From: Rufibacter hautae | GTDB lineage: Bacteria > Bacteroidota > Bacteroidia > Cytophagales > Hymenobacteraceae | Length of the DNA stretch: 64,000 nt | Direction of reading: 5' to 3' | NCBI RefSeq assembly: GCF_008271695.1 | Contig: NZ_VKKY01000003.1 | Location: 806,001-870,000 of the forward strand | Part shown: in pieces, positions 17,548-26,309 of the stretch | Numbering within the stretch: the stretch's first letter is position 1 | Layout of the letters: the number at the start of each line of letters is the position of its first letter | The notes under the pieces: generated by a model | Told to the model about the DNA's origin: nothing | The model's database searches: none | Seen by the model: only the letters and a program-made list of their open reading frames with translations | Translations under genes and position numbers: made by a program

Positions 17548-17617
17548 TGTTTGTAGAATTTTCTGAACTTACAGAGACATTACCCGGCCACATCCACTAC
17601 GACCCAACGTTCGCTGC

Positions 17618-19525
17618 TTGAAAGACCTCTCCGTTATCATTGTCAATTACAACGTCAGCTATTTCCTGGAGCAATGCCTGCTTTCCGTCAGGAAGGCGGT
17701 GCGGGGGCTGCAGGTAGAGGTGTTTGTGGTAGACAACAACTCCGTGGACGGATCGGTGGAGATGGTGCAGCGGCGCTTCCCCGAGGTCATTCTGCTGGCC
17801 AACAAAGAGAACCTGGGTTTTTCCAAGGCCAACAACCAGGCCATCCGGCAGGCGCAGGGCAAGTACGTGCTGCTCCTCAACCCAGACACGGTAGTGGAGG
17901 AGGACACCTTCTGCAAGTGTTTCCGGTTCATGGAACAAAATCCCAAAGCCGGGGCGCTGGGCGTGAAGATGATGGACGGCGCCGGCCTTTTCCTGCCCGA
18001 ATCCAAACGCGGTCTGCCCACGCCTTGGGTGGCTTTTTCCAAAGTATTCGGGCTGGCGGCTATGTTTCCCACCTCCTCGCTGTTCAACCGCTACCATCTG
18101 GGACACCTACACGCAGACCAGGTGCATAAAATAGACATCCTGGCCGGCGCTTTCATGTTCATGCGCGCCGAGGCCCTGGAGAAAGTAGGCCTCCTGGACG
18201 AGGACTTCTTCATGTACGGTGAGGACATTGACCTTTCTTACCGCATCAAGGAAGGTGGCTACGACGTGGTGTATTTCCCCGAGACCCGCATCATCCACTA
18301 CAAAGGCGAGAGCACCCGCAAAACCAGCGTGAACTACGTGTTCATGTTCTACCGGGCCATGATGGTCTTCGCGGAGAAGCATTTCAGCGGGCGGCAGGCC
18401 AGGCTGTACTCGTTCCTCATCCGATTGGCCATTTACCTGCGGGCCGCCATCGCTATTCTGTTCCGGGCTTTTCAGCGCGTAGCGCCTCTTTTGCTGGACG
18501 GGCTTTGCCTGGCCATTGGCGCTGTGGTAGGCGAGAAAGTAGTGCCTGATCCCTTGCCGTTGGGCATCACGCCCATGTGGGGCGCCTATCTGGCCGTCTG
18601 GCTGGGCAGTGCTTTCTTCAGCGGGGCCTATGATAAACCAGGACGGTTGTACCGGCTAGTTAGCGGGATGCTATGGGGCAGTATCCTGCTCATGGCGTTC
18701 TCCAGCATCGTGTCCATTGTGGGTGAAACAAACAAAAAACACCTGCTGGTGGCCGTGCTAATGGGTTTGGTGGGCATGACGCTCTGGCGCCTTATCTGGC
18801 ATTTCAGATCCTATGGGCACTGGAAGTTCGGGGAGCCCAAGGCCAAACGCATTGCGGTGGTGGGCAGCAGCCGGGAAGTGAAAAGGGCCTCGGTACTGCT
18901 GCGGCAGGCCGGCGCCCAAAAACCTCTGACGCAGCTGGAGCCGCAGCACACCCTGGCAGACCTCAGGCAAATCAAAGAGGTGATCGAGATCTATAAGATA
19001 AACGAGCTCATTTTCTGCGGGAAGGACCTGGCCGTTTCCCAGATCATAGAGTGGATGGTGCAGATCCATAACAGCGCTGTGGAATTCAAGATCCTGCCCG
19101 AGAACAGTACCTACATCATCGGGTCCTCGTCTAAAAACGCCCGCGGCGACTATTACGCCCTGCACATTGAGGTGAACCTGCTAAACCCGTACCACCGGCG
19201 GAACAAAGTGGTGCTCAACTCGCTGGTGAGCGCGGTGCTGCTGGCGCTGTCACCGGTGCTTATCTGGCGCATCAAAGGAAAAAGGCAGTTTTTGAAAAAT
19301 TGCCTCGGAAACCTGGTGGGGCTTTACCAGTGGGTGGGGCTCAAGGCCACCGCCACGCCGGAGTCAAAACCTGCCATCCTCTCGCCGGTAGACAAAGTCT
19401 CTAACCGGCGCATCAGTCCGGCGGCGGTCCGGCAGATGGAGGTGATCTACGCCAAGGACTATACGCCTTATACTGACTTGGTTATCCTGGCCAGGAATCT
19501 CTCTAACCTGGGAAGATCGGTTTAG
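17618..19525 (+). CDS. GT2 glycosyltransferase fused to a polyprenyl-sugar-transferase-like membrane half
   Basis: 635 residues with a TTG start; no ATG or GTG is in frame near the family's usual MKDLSVIIVNYN beginning. Residues 1-250 are a rhamnosyltransferase-like GT2 domain: VVDNNSVDGS, ENLGFSKANNQ, LNPDT (88-91) in place of DxD, and GEDIDLSYRI (201-210). Residues 265-395 hold about four membrane helices with SGAYDKPGRLYR. Residues 410-545 are a Rossmann-like domain (RIAVVGSSRE), and a last helix spans about 550-570. The second half resembles the N-terminal part of WbaP/WcaJ-type transferases but lacks their catalytic core. Probable role in surface polysaccharide synthesis at the inner membrane. 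Confidence 0.8.
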   Translation: MKDLSVIIVNYNVSYFLEQCLLSVRKAVRGLQVEVFVVDNNSVDGSVEMVQRRFPEVILLANKENLGFSKANNQAIRQAQGKYVLLLNPDTVVEEDTFCKCFRFMEQNPKAGALGVKMMDGAGLFLPESKRGLPTPWVAFSKVFGLAAMFPTSSLFNRYHLGHLHADQVHKIDILAGAFMFMRAEALEKVGLLDEDFFMYGEDIDLSYRIKEGGYDVVYFPETRIIHYKGESTRKTSVNYVFMFYRAMMVFAEKHFSGRQARLYSFLIRLAIYLRAAIAILFRAFQRVAPLLLDGLCLAIGAVVGEKVVPDPLPLGITPMWGAYLAVWLGSAFFSGAYDKPGRLYRLVSGMLWGSILLMAFSSIVSIVGETNKKHLLVAVLMGLVGMTLWRLIWHFRSYGHWKFGEPKAKRIAVVGSSREVKRASVLLRQAGAQKPLTQLEPQHTLADLRQIKEVIEIYKINELIFCGKDLAVSQIIEWMVQIHNSAVEFKILPENSTYIIGSSSKNARGDYYALHIEVNLLNPYHRRNKVVLNSLVSAVLLALSPVLIWRIKGKRQFLKNCLGNLVGLYQWVGLKATATPESKPAILSPVDKVSNRRISPAAVRQMEVIYAKDYTPYTDLVILARNLSNLGRSV

Positions 19526-19725
19526 GAAAACAGAACCCTTTGCCTTTTAAACAGTACAAGAGGCAGTGGCTGGCGGTATTCTCGCCCCAGGATACTTTCT
19601 CAGCCTGAAGCGCGTTTTAAAGAGATACATACGCCTGTTTCTTCCTTATTTCCAGTAAATGGCCCCTAAACCGTGAAAGATTAATTAAATATTCACGAAT
19701 AAGCTATAAAAACAGCAAAAGGTCC

Positions 19726-19733
19726 TATTTTTG
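19726..19733 (+). promoter_or_regulatory. TAnnTTTG promoter box for the aminotransferase
   Basis: TATTTTTG, exact match, 13 bases before the ATG at 19747. No TTG at the -33 position. Confidence 0.5.
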
Positions 19734-19746
19734 ATCCCACACCTTT

Positions 19747-20970
19747 ATGTCTTCACAAGAGATGCTTACTACCGAACAAAAAGTATTATCAGACCGCATT
19801 ACCTCACTTGCCGAATCACAGACGATTGCCATGGCCAAAAAGGCCCGCGAACTGGCAGCCAAAGGCGTGGACGTAATCAACCTGAGCTTTGGGGAACCCG
19901 ATTTCCAGACCCCTCAGTACATTAAAGACGCTGCCAAGAAAGCCATTGACGATGGCTATACCTTCTATACGCCCGTAGCCGGCTACCCAGACCTGCGCAA
20001 GGCCATTGTGGAGAAGCTGCGCCGCGACAACGGCCTGGAATATGGCCCAGAGAACATTGTGGTTTCCACGGGTGCCAAGCAGTCCATCGCCAATGCGGTG
20101 ATGTGTTTGGTGAACCCCGGCGACGAGGTGATCATCATCTCTCCGTACTGGGTGAGCTACGAGGAAGTGGTGAAGCTGGCCGAGGGGATTCCCGTGCCGG
20201 TAAGAGGCGCCCTGGAAAACGACTACAAAATCACCGCCCAGCAGCTGGAAGACGCCATTACGGCCAATACCAAGCTGGTGATGTATTCTTCGCCCTGCAA
20301 TCCAACCGGTTCTGTGTTCACCAAAGAAGAGCTGGCTTCGTTTGCCGCTATTCTGGAGAAACACCCGCAGGTGCACGTCATCGCCGATGAAATTTATGAG
20401 TACATCAACTTCACCGGTGAGCACTACAGCCTGGCCCGGTTTGAGACTATCAAAGACCGCGTGATCACCGTGAACGGCTTCTCCAAAGGCTACGCCATGA
20501 CCGGCTGGCGCGTGGGCTACATAGCCGCTCACAAAGACATAGCCGATGCCTGCGACAAAATGCAGAGCCAGATCACCAGCGGAACCTGCTCCATTGCCCA
20601 GAAAGCGGCCCAAGGCGCGCTGGAAGGCGGAAGATCCTCTGCCGAGGAAATGAGCGCCTCTTACCTGCGTCGCCGCGACTTGGTGCTGGGGCTCATGAAC
20701 GACATCCCTGGCTTTAAGACCTATGTGCCGCAGGGCGCTTTCTACATCTTCCCAGATGTGAGCGCTTTCTTCGGGAAATCTGCCGGCGACATCAAAATTG
20801 AGAACGCGAACGACCTGGCCATGTACCTGCTCAACGATGCCCACGTTTCCCTGGTGGAAGGTGGCGCTTTCGGGGCACCCGAGTGTATCCGTTTCTCTTT
20901 CGCCGCCTCAGACGCCAAATTGATTGAGGCCCTGGAGCGGATTAAGGCTAGTTTGGCGAAACTGAGCTAA
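19747..20970 (+). CDS. Aspartate-type aminotransferase (class I, PLP)
   Basis: 407 residues. Fold-type I aminotransferase with the PLP lysine at 247 (NGFSKGYAMTGWRVGY), ADEIYEYI (213-220) whose Asp binds the pyridine nitrogen, and SPCNPTG (182-188). The sequence belongs to the Ib subgroup (thermophilic-type AspC), which transfers the amino group between aspartate and 2-oxoglutarate and sometimes acts on prephenate. Cytoplasmic amino-acid metabolism. A second ATG lies five codons in, but the first follows the promoter box well. A long antisense frame is a shadow. Confidence 0.92.
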   Translation: MSSQEMLTTEQKVLSDRITSLAESQTIAMAKKARELAAKGVDVINLSFGEPDFQTPQYIKDAAKKAIDDGYTFYTPVAGYPDLRKAIVEKLRRDNGLEYGPENIVVSTGAKQSIANAVMCLVNPGDEVIIISPYWVSYEEVVKLAEGIPVPVRGALENDYKITAQQLEDAITANTKLVMYSSPCNPTGSVFTKEELASFAAILEKHPQVHVIADEIYEYINFTGEHYSLARFETIKDRVITVNGFSKGYAMTGWRVGYIAAHKDIADACDKMQSQITSGTCSIAQKAAQGALEGGRSSAEEMSASYLRRRDLVLGLMNDIPGFKTYVPQGAFYIFPDVSAFFGKSAGDIKIENANDLAMYLLNDAHVSLVEGGAFGAPECIRFSFAASDAKLIEALERIKASLAKLS

Positions 20971-20993
20971 AAACGAGTCTCGCATTTTCTTCT

Positions 20994-21001
20994 TACCTTT
21001 G
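20994..21001 (+). promoter_or_regulatory. TAnnTTTG promoter box ahead of the heptose kinase
   Basis: TACCTTTG, exact match, followed within six bases by a hairpin. If used, the mRNA leader would be about 70 bases and contain that hairpin. Confidence 0.5.
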
Positions 21002-21006
21002 CCCAG

Positions 21007-21055
21007 ACATTGGATAACGCGCCTACAGCTAAGGTGGGTTATCCAATGTTTTGTT
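21007..21055 (+). terminator. Hairpin with T-rich tail; terminator or leader attenuator
   Basis: ACATTGGATAAC (21007-21018) pairs with GTTATCCAATGT (21038-21049), then TTGTTT. It probably ends the aminotransferase mRNA, but a promoter box sits just upstream of it. Confidence 0.65.
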
Positions 21056-21077
21056 TCAACCCTATTTACATTTCTGA

Positions 21078-22109
21078 ATGTCCATTCAGCGCACCGTATC
21101 CTCCCTTTTTGACCGTTTCAGCCAACTGCGGGTGTTAGTGGTAGGGGATGTGATGATTGACGCCTACCTCTGGGGAAAATCGTCCCGCCTGTCGCCCGAG
21201 GCGCCGGTTCCCATCGTGAACAGAACCAAGATAGAACAGCGCCTGGGCGGTGCCGCTAACGTGGCTTTGAACGTGCAGAGCCTGGGCGCCACGCCGCTGC
21301 TGTGCTCGGTGGTAGGCGATGACCCCGAAGGCGCCGACCTGATCCGCTTGCTGCGCGAGCAAGGCCAAACCGACGAGGGCATCATCCTGAGTTCTGAGCG
21401 GCCCACCACCGTGAAACAGCGCATCATCTCCGGCGGACAGCAGTTGCTGAGAATTGATTCAGAAGTAGAGATGGACCTCACCGCCACCGAGCGCCAAGCC
21501 CTGGTGCAACGGTTCCAAGGCCTGCTGGAGAATGCCCACGTGGTCATCTTCGAGGACTATGACAAAGGCGTGCTGAGTGCCGAGGTAATTGACGAGCTGC
21601 TCACGCTGGCCAAACAAGCCGGGGTGCCCACGGTGATTGACCCCAAGAAGAAGAACTTTTTGTCCTACAAAGGCAGCACGCTGTTCAAGCCCAACCTGAA
21701 AGAACTCAAAGAAGGCCTGAAAGTGGATTTCGCGGATGCGAACCTGGAGGCCTTTGAAGCGGCCGTAAACCAGTTGCAGAAAAAGCTGGACCTGGAGAAT
21801 GTGCTGGTCACCCTCTCAGAACGCGGGGTCTTCTGCCAATCGGTGACCAATGGCAAAACCTACCTGGATGCCCATATCCGCTCCATTTCTGATGTGTCCG
21901 GCGCCGGCGATACGGTGGTAAGCATTGCCGCATTGAGCCTAGCCGCCGGCCTGCCGCTGCCTGCCTTGGCTGAACTGGCCAATCTAGGCGGAGGCTTGGT
22001 CTGCGAACACGTAGGCGTAGTACCCATCAACCGCGAACAGCTGAAATCAGAGGCCCAGAAGTCTCAAGTCCTGCAAAAGGTGCTGGCTGGTTTTGAAGTG
22101 ACTACTTAA
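21078..22109 (+). CDS. rfaE1: D-glycero-beta-D-manno-heptose-7-phosphate kinase (PfkB family)
   Basis: 343 residues, matching the kinase half of HldE/RfaE. PfkB features: VVGDVMIDAYLWGKSSRLSP split at 21-40, RLGGAANVALN (55-65) for sugar binding, and the anion hole GAGD at 275-278 with catalytic Asp278. It phosphorylates heptose-7-phosphate at C1 for ADP-heptose and LPS inner core synthesis. The cytidylyltransferase-like half of HldE is absent, so a separate rfaE2 gene should exist elsewhere. Fits with the glycosyltransferase 1.5 kb upstream. Confidence 0.88.
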   Translation: MSIQRTVSSLFDRFSQLRVLVVGDVMIDAYLWGKSSRLSPEAPVPIVNRTKIEQRLGGAANVALNVQSLGATPLLCSVVGDDPEGADLIRLLREQGQTDEGIILSSERPTTVKQRIISGGQQLLRIDSEVEMDLTATERQALVQRFQGLLENAHVVIFEDYDKGVLSAEVIDELLTLAKQAGVPTVIDPKKKNFLSYKGSTLFKPNLKELKEGLKVDFADANLEAFEAAVNQLQKKLDLENVLVTLSERGVFCQSVTNGKTYLDAHIRSISDVSGAGDTVVSIAALSLAAGLPLPALAELANLGGGLVCEHVGVVPINREQLKSEAQKSQVLQKVLAGFEVTT

Positions 22110-22118
22110 CGAGTTTTG

Positions 22119-22154
22119 ATTTAAGGTCTGTTTTCGAAAAATCAGCTTTGAAAT
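22119..22154. repeat. Family A hairpin repeat
   Basis: ATTTAAGGTCTGTTTT, CG, AAAAATCAGCTTTGAAAT. It starts nine bases after the heptose kinase stop codon. Confidence 0.6.
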
Positions 22155-22201
22155 AAAAGGCTAACTTGGTTTATTCTTTTGAAGCGAAGCAGCTTTTAAA
22201 A

Positions 22202-22277
22202 TGCTGCTGGTGCAGCAGGCAAGTTGCAAACTTGCCATCATAGTAACCACAAGTTACGCTAGCGCTAAACTTGCGGT
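22202..22277. repeat. Cluster of three short palindromes (family B)
   Basis: TGCTGC-TGGT-GCAGCA, then GGCAAGTT-GCA-AACTTGCC (22218-22236), then ACCACAAGTT with AACTTGCGGT around a GCTAGC centre (22246-22277). Each could form a hairpin or cruciform. Confidence 0.75.
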
Positions 22278-22342
22278 ATGGTATAGGGAATTGAACAGAT
22301 AATTAGAGTTTAGCCCCCACCCATTTTACTCACCTTTTACAT

Positions 22343-22409
22343 GGTTCAAGTTTTCAACTTGGACCCAACATGAACTGAAGTTTGCAACTTCAGTGAGGCG
22401 AAAGCCTCA
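22343..22409. repeat. Three-palindrome module (family B), copy 1
   Basis: GGTTCAAGTT-TTC-AACTTGGACC, ACTGAAGTT-TGC-AACTTCAGT and TGAGGC-GAAA-GCCTCA in a row. The whole module recurs inverted at 39465-39531 with only a few differences. Confidence 0.85.
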
Positions 22410-22450
22410 GAAACGACATGCGCGGTTTAAAAACTACTACTCCAAAATAG

Positions 22451-22491
22451 AAACGGCCTCCTGCTCATCTGAACAGGAGGCCGTTTTTATT
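22451..22491. terminator. Bidirectional terminator by hemE
   Basis: AAACGGCCTCCTG (22451-22463) pairs with CAGGAGGCCGTTT (22474-22486), followed by T-rich sequence. On the minus strand it lies just after hemE. Confidence 0.85.
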
Positions 22492-22520
22492 TCTTTTTTT
22501 AAAAAAGGGGTAGAAATTAC

Positions 22521-23552
22521 TTATCGGTGGCTGTACTCTTTCACCGTTTGGATAAAGCATTTTACCTTCTCGGGATCGGTGTCTGGGTATACGCCGTGGC
22601 CTAGGTTGGCGATGTGGCGGTTCGGGCCGAAGGTTTCCAGCATCTTAATGGTTTCGCGCTTCACGCCGGCAAAGTCATTGTAGAGGGCGCAAGGATCCAG
22701 GTTGCCTTGCAGGGTTTTGTTCGGTCCCACGGCAGCACGGGCATTGTTCACGTCCATGTTCCAATCCAGGCCAATTACCTGGCAGTCCAACTGGGAGAAA
22801 TCCGCGAGGGAGAAGAAGGCGCCTTTCGCGAACACCGTTACCGGAACCCCTTGAATGGCCTGGCAGATCTCCGCGATGTAGCGGTACGAGAATTCCTTGT
22901 AATGCGCCGGAGGCAGAATGCCCGCCCAGGAATCAAATACCTGCATCAGGTTGGCGCCGGCCTCTACCTGAGCCTTGAGGTACGCAATGGTGGTATCGGT
23001 AATCTTGCGGAGCAATTTGTGCGATAGCTCTGGCGCCTCGTAGAGCATCTTGCGGGCCTTAGAGAACGTTTTAGAGCCGCTGCCTTCCACCATGTACGCG
23101 AAAATAGTCCAGGGAGCACCCGCAAACCCGATGAGCGGCACGCGGCCGTTCAGTTCGCGCTTGGTCACTTTGATGGCCTCCAGCACGTAGTTCAGGTGCT
23201 CGTAAGGGTCGGCTACGCGCACATTTTCAATATCAGCGGCGGTTTTAATGGTATTGGGGAAAATAGGCCCGCGCTTCTCAATCATCTCGTAGGTGCAGCC
23301 CATAGCCTCGGGCACCACCAGAATGTCAGAGAAGATGATGGCGGCATCCACGTCCAGCAGATCCACCGGCTGAATAGTCACCTCGGCGGCCAATTCAGGG
23401 GTTTCCACCAGTTCCTTGAAACCGGAGAGGCGTTCGCGCACAGCGCGGTATTCGGGTAAAATACGCCCAGCCTGACGCATGAGCCATACGGGAGTTCTTT
23501 CAGTAGGCTGCCCCATGGCGGCACGCAGGAGCAAGTCGTTCTTTAATTGCAT
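22521..23552 (-). CDS. hemE: Uroporphyrinogen decarboxylase
   Basis: 343 residues from the ATG at 23552; an in-frame ATG six codons earlier overlaps the promoter box. HemE hallmarks are RQAGR (26-30), [22 protein letters not shown], and the C-terminal [11 protein letters not shown]. The enzyme decarboxylates uroporphyrinogen III to coproporphyrinogen III in heme synthesis, in the cytoplasm. No other heme gene is adjacent. The promoter box ends four bases before the start codon. Confidence 0.96.
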   Translation of the reverse strand: MQLKNDLLLRAAMGQPTERTPVWLMRQAGRILPEYRAVRERLSGFKELVETPELAAEVTIQPVDLLDVDAAIIFSDILVVPEAMGCTYEMIEKRGPIFPNTIKTAADIENVRVADPYEHLNYVLEAIKVTKRELNGRVPLIGFAGAPWTIFAYMVEGSGSKTFSKARKMLYEAPELSHKLLRKITDTTIAYLKAQVEAGANLMQVFDSWAGILPPAHYKEFSYRYIAEICQAIQGVPVTVFAKGAFFSLADFSQLDCQVIGLDWNMDVNNARAAVGPNKTLQGNLDPCALYNDFAGVKRETIKMLETFGPNRHIANLGHGVYPDTDPEKVKCFIQTVKEYSHR

Positions 23553-23556
23553 GCCG

Positions 23557-23564
23557 CAAAGATA
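23557..23564 (-). promoter_or_regulatory. Promoter box abutting the hemE start
   Basis: TATCTTTG on the minus strand, then CGGC and the ATG. A leaderless hemE mRNA is expected. Confidence 0.6.
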
Positions 23565-23575
23565 AGGCAAAACAA

Positions 23576-23603
23576 TGAGTCCTGAGTTCTGAGTTCTGAG
23601 TCT
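23576..23603. repeat. Heptanucleotide array (TGAGTYC) x4
   Basis: Four contiguous 7-base units TGAGTCC, TGAGTTC, TGAGTTC, TGAGTCT, 12 bases upstream of the hemE promoter box. The same unit recurs at 54065. Confidence 0.85.
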
Positions 23604-23644
23604 TGCGTCAGAAAAATGGGACGTGTAGGTTTCTGGCGATGGCT

Positions 23645-23680
23645 GTTTGGAAGCTGATTTTGGGAAAGCAGGCCCAAAAC
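23645..23680. repeat. Family A hairpin repeat
   Basis: GTTTGGAAGCTGATTTTGG and GAAAGCAGGCCCAAAAC, between hemE and marC. Confidence 0.65.
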
Positions 23681-23705
23681 AACAAGTGCCTTTTTATAAA
23701 ACGTG

Positions 23706-24323
23706 CTATTTAAAAAGCGCCAGCAGAGCGGTAACAATGAAACTCACACCCAAAGACAGTACAATAAAGCCCATAATTTTGGTGAGGGCAGCCAGGCCGG
23801 CTTTGCCCAAGAAGATCATAAGGCGGGGCGAGAAGAGCAGGATGATGTAGCTCACCATCCCCAGCAGTATGATGCCCACTACGGTGAGGCACATGTCCAG
23901 AAATGTGAGTGACTTGGTGAAAAGGCTGATGACCACGGCAATGGACCCCGGGCCTGAGAGTAAGGGCATGGCCAGCGGGGTGAAGGAAATGTCTTCTTTC
24001 TCCACACCTTCGGCTACCACGTCTTTGGAGATCTTCTTGCCTTCTTCGGCTTTAGGGTTGAGCAGGTCCAGGCCCGCCCGCATGATCATGATACCACCCG
24101 CAATGCGCAGATCATGAATCCTGAGGCCAAAAAAATCCAGCACGGCCTGCCCGGCCAGGAAGAACACCGTCAGGATCATGATCATATACACACAGGCCCT
24201 GAAGGCCTGCTGGTTCCGGCGGGTGGGGGAGTCGTCGTGGGTGAGCGTGAGGAACACCGGCATGGCGCTAAACGGATTCACCACCGAGAACAAAGCCGAG
24301 AAAGTTGCGAGTAAAATTTCCAT
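23706..24323 (-). CDS. MarC family integral membrane protein
   Basis: 205 residues from the ATG at 24323; a TTG nine bases upstream is less likely. Six membrane helices are visible, with the family motifs LFSVVNPFSAMPVFL near the start, GGIMIMRAGLDLL in the middle, and FTPLAMPLLSGPGSIAVVI (split at 125-145). MarC (UPF0056) proteins sit in the inner membrane; despite the name they do not clearly confer antibiotic resistance and their transport role is unresolved. The gene lies downstream of the receiver-like gene on the same strand. Confidence 0.9.
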   Translation of the reverse strand: MEILLATFSALFSVVNPFSAMPVFLTLTHDDSPTRRNQQAFRACVYMIMILTVFFLAGQAVLDFFGLRIHDLRIAGGIMIMRAGLDLLNPKAEEGKKISKDVVAEGVEKEDISFTPLAMPLLSGPGSIAVVISLFTKSLTFLDMCLTVVGIILLGMVSYIILLFSPRLMIFLGKAGLAALTKIMGFIVLSLGVSFIVTALLALFK

Positions 24324-24412
24324 TGCGCCCAATAATACGCAAAATCAGGAAATTACCTACTACAGCCAAATTGCAGGCAGGAGCGCCAGGCCCCTGCCGC
24401 AAAAGGCACTCT

Positions 24413-24877
24413 TTAGGCAAAAAGCCGCTGCCAGATGCCGGTTTGTTTGGATTTGGCCGGGGAGGAAAGGCGTTTCTGCTGCGCCAACTGCAGGCGCAGG
24501 ATGGCTTTCACCAATGAGGCGTGCGCCTGCCCATCTCGGCCCAAAACGCCAATAACACCTGGTTGCCAATAGTCAAGGATTTTCTGGCCGTCTATAGATG
24601 AGGTAAGCACAAAAAGGTGCGTGCGGTCCAGGTGGGCCGTCAGGGATTTCAGCAAGCGGGTGTCAGGCTCATAGCCTAATGCGGCTTTGCCCCCCAGCAC
24701 AATGATTTCGCGGGTAGAGTTGCGTCCAATGCCAAACTGGGTTTCAAACACCTCATAACTGAGGGCCTGTACCTCTACGCGTTGGGCGTATAAATTTTGC
24801 TTATTCAAAGCTTGGACGAGTGCACCAGCCAACGTCTGGTCATCTTCCAGGAGTAATAACCTGTAGGAAGTATTCAT
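24413..24877 (-). CDS. Receiver-like protein lacking the phospho-acceptor
   Basis: 154 residues. The start RLLLLEDDQTLAGALVQAL is that of a response-regulator receiver, with acidic pair Asp12/Asp13. The strand that should end in the phospho-Asp reads EIIVLGG (58-63), with Gly in its place. The switch Thr92 is kept (VLTSS), but the invariant Lys position reads VLGRDG. A C-terminal basic tail (KRLSSPAKSKQT) has no output domain. I infer a pseudo-receiver that binds partners without phosphorylation. No kinase is next to it. Confidence 0.6.
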   Translation of the reverse strand: MNTSYRLLLLEDDQTLAGALVQALNKQNLYAQRVEVQALSYEVFETQFGIGRNSTREIIVLGGKAALGYEPDTRLLKSLTAHLDRTHLFVLTSSIDGQKILDYWQPGVIGVLGRDGQAHASLVKAILRLQLAQQKRLSSPAKSKQTGIWQRLFA

Positions 24878-25181
24878 GATTGGGTTTAGATAATTCTATT
24901 TTAATCTAAGCAAATGGGGTTTTGCTCATTTTAAATATTATATAATGATAATTTTTGAACGGTATCTTCTACTTTCTTTCAAAGATATTCTTTTTTCCAG
25001 AAATTTTTATGCTGTACTCACCTTATAGATTAAATAAAGATATCCTGAAAGAAAATATTCCTCTGGCTGCCTTAAAACTTGTAGCTTAACCGCATAAGCC
25101 TGAGATTTGGGTTTCCGGTAGATGGCCTGACTGTCTGCTAGAAACCCATATTCCTTTTACTTGTGACTTTCCGGTTTTAAG
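24878..25181. other. AT-rich divergent intergenic region
   Basis: 304 bases between divergent genes, clearly richer in A and T than its surroundings (24940-25060 is mostly A/T). No TAnnTTTG box is exact; TACTTGTG lies ahead of purK. No riboswitch-like fold is recognised. It probably contains promoters and regulatory sites for both genes. Confidence 0.55.
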
Positions 25182-26309
25182 ATGAACAATGTTAGATTAG
25201 GTATTCTGGGCGGCGGGCAACTGGGCCGTATGCTGCTGCAGGCCGGTTTGGATTTCAACCTCTACACCCTGGTGCTGGACCCAGACGAATACGCGCCATG
25301 CCGCCATCTCTGCGAGGAGTTTGTGCACGGTGATTTCAAGGACTACGAGACGGTGTATGCCTTCGGGAAGCGCTGCACGCACGTAACCATAGAAATTGAG
25401 CACGTGAACGTAGATGCTCTTTTTGCTTTGGAGAAGGAAGGTGTGCAGGTGTATCCCAAGCCTGCCTCGCTTAGAACCATCCAGGACAAAGGCCTGCAGA
25501 AAGAATTTTTCAAACAGAACAGCATTCCTACCTCAGATTTCAGGTTGCTACAGGATGCCGCTGAACTAGAGACGAACCTTGATTTTCTGCCTGCTTTTCA
25601 GAAACTGCGCCGAGGCGGCTATGACGGCAACGGGGTCACGCGCCTTTCCTCAGAGAACGATCTGGCCAAAGCTTTCCAGGCCCCCACTGTGCTGGAGAAA
25701 CTGGTGGAGTTTGAGACCGAGATATCGGTGATCTGTGCCCGTAACGTGCAGGGCGAGGTGAAGGCCTTCCCGGTGGTGGAGCAAGTCATGCACCCAGAGC
25801 ACAACTTGGTGGATTACCTGTTGGCGCCGGCCCAGATTGCGTACAAACTGCAGCGCATGGCCATTGAAATCGCTACCCACGTGACCACTGCGCTGGACAT
25901 AGTGGGACTTTTGGCGGTGGAGATGTTTGTGACCCGCGATGGGCAGATTCTGGTGAACGAGGTAGCCCCGCGTCCGCACAACAGCGGCCATCATACCATG
26001 AAAGCCAACGCCACCTCGCAGTTTGAACAGCACCTGCGCGCCATCCTGGGTTTACCTTTGGGCGACACCGAGCCACACTGCCCGGCGGTGCTGGTGAATC
26101 TGCTAGGCGAAGCGGGCTATTCGGGCGAGGCCGTTTACCAAGGGCTTGATGAAACATTGCAGGAACCCGGCGTGCATATTCACCTGTACGGGAAGAAGTT
26201 TACCCGGCCTTTCCGGAAAATGGGCCATTTAACGGTGCTGGCCCCTACCATTGCAGAAGTAAAACAGAAAGCAGATACCCTTAAAAACCGACTAAAGATT
26301 ATTGCATGA
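25182..26309 (+). CDS. purK: N5-carboxyaminoimidazole ribonucleotide synthase
   Basis: 375 residues. ATP-grasp enzyme: [12 protein letters not shown] (8-19) preATP domain, [12 protein letters not shown] in the ATP loop, and [16 protein letters not shown] near the metal site. PurK uses ATP and bicarbonate to carboxylate AIR to N5-CAIR in purine synthesis. Its stop overlaps the purE start by four bases (ATGA), so the two enzymes of the step are translationally coupled. Confidence 0.97.
   Translation: MNNVRLGILGGGQLGRMLLQAGLDFNLYTLVLDPDEYAPCRHLCEEFVHGDFKDYETVYAFGKRCTHVTIEIEHVNVDALFALEKEGVQVYPKPASLRTIQDKGLQKEFFKQNSIPTSDFRLLQDAAELETNLDFLPAFQKLRRGGYDGNGVTRLSSENDLAKAFQAPTVLEKLVEFETEISVICARNVQGEVKAFPVVEQVMHPEHNLVDYLLAPAQIAYKLQRMAIEIATHVTTALDIVGLLAVEMFVTRDGQILVNEVAPRPHNSGHHTMKANATSQFEQHLRAILGLPLGDTEPHCPAVLVNLLGEAGYSGEAVYQGLDETLQEPGVHIHLYGKKFTRPFRKMGHLTVLAPTIAEVKQKADTLKNRLKIIA

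Larger units (their letters stand above)
22110..22520. other. Repeat-rich intergenic region
   Basis: 411 bases with no gene. It holds one family A hairpin, two blocks of short palindromes and a bidirectional terminator. The 22393-22683 frame runs through these and into hemE and is not a gene. Confidence 0.8.

Noticed and set aside
19816-20844. 342-codon frame antisense to the aminotransferase
   Set aside because: Shadow of a gene with intact PLP motifs.
22393-22683. Plus-strand frame between rfaE1 and hemE
   Set aside because: It crosses repeat modules, a terminator and the end of hemE, so it is not a gene.
23576-23603. Possible CRISPR-like or direct-repeat array
   Set aside because: Units are seven bases with no spacers; no cas gene is in the window.
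24878-25181. Possible purine riboswitch before purK
   Set aside because: No conserved three-way-junction core or paired loops could be recognised in the AT-rich leader.
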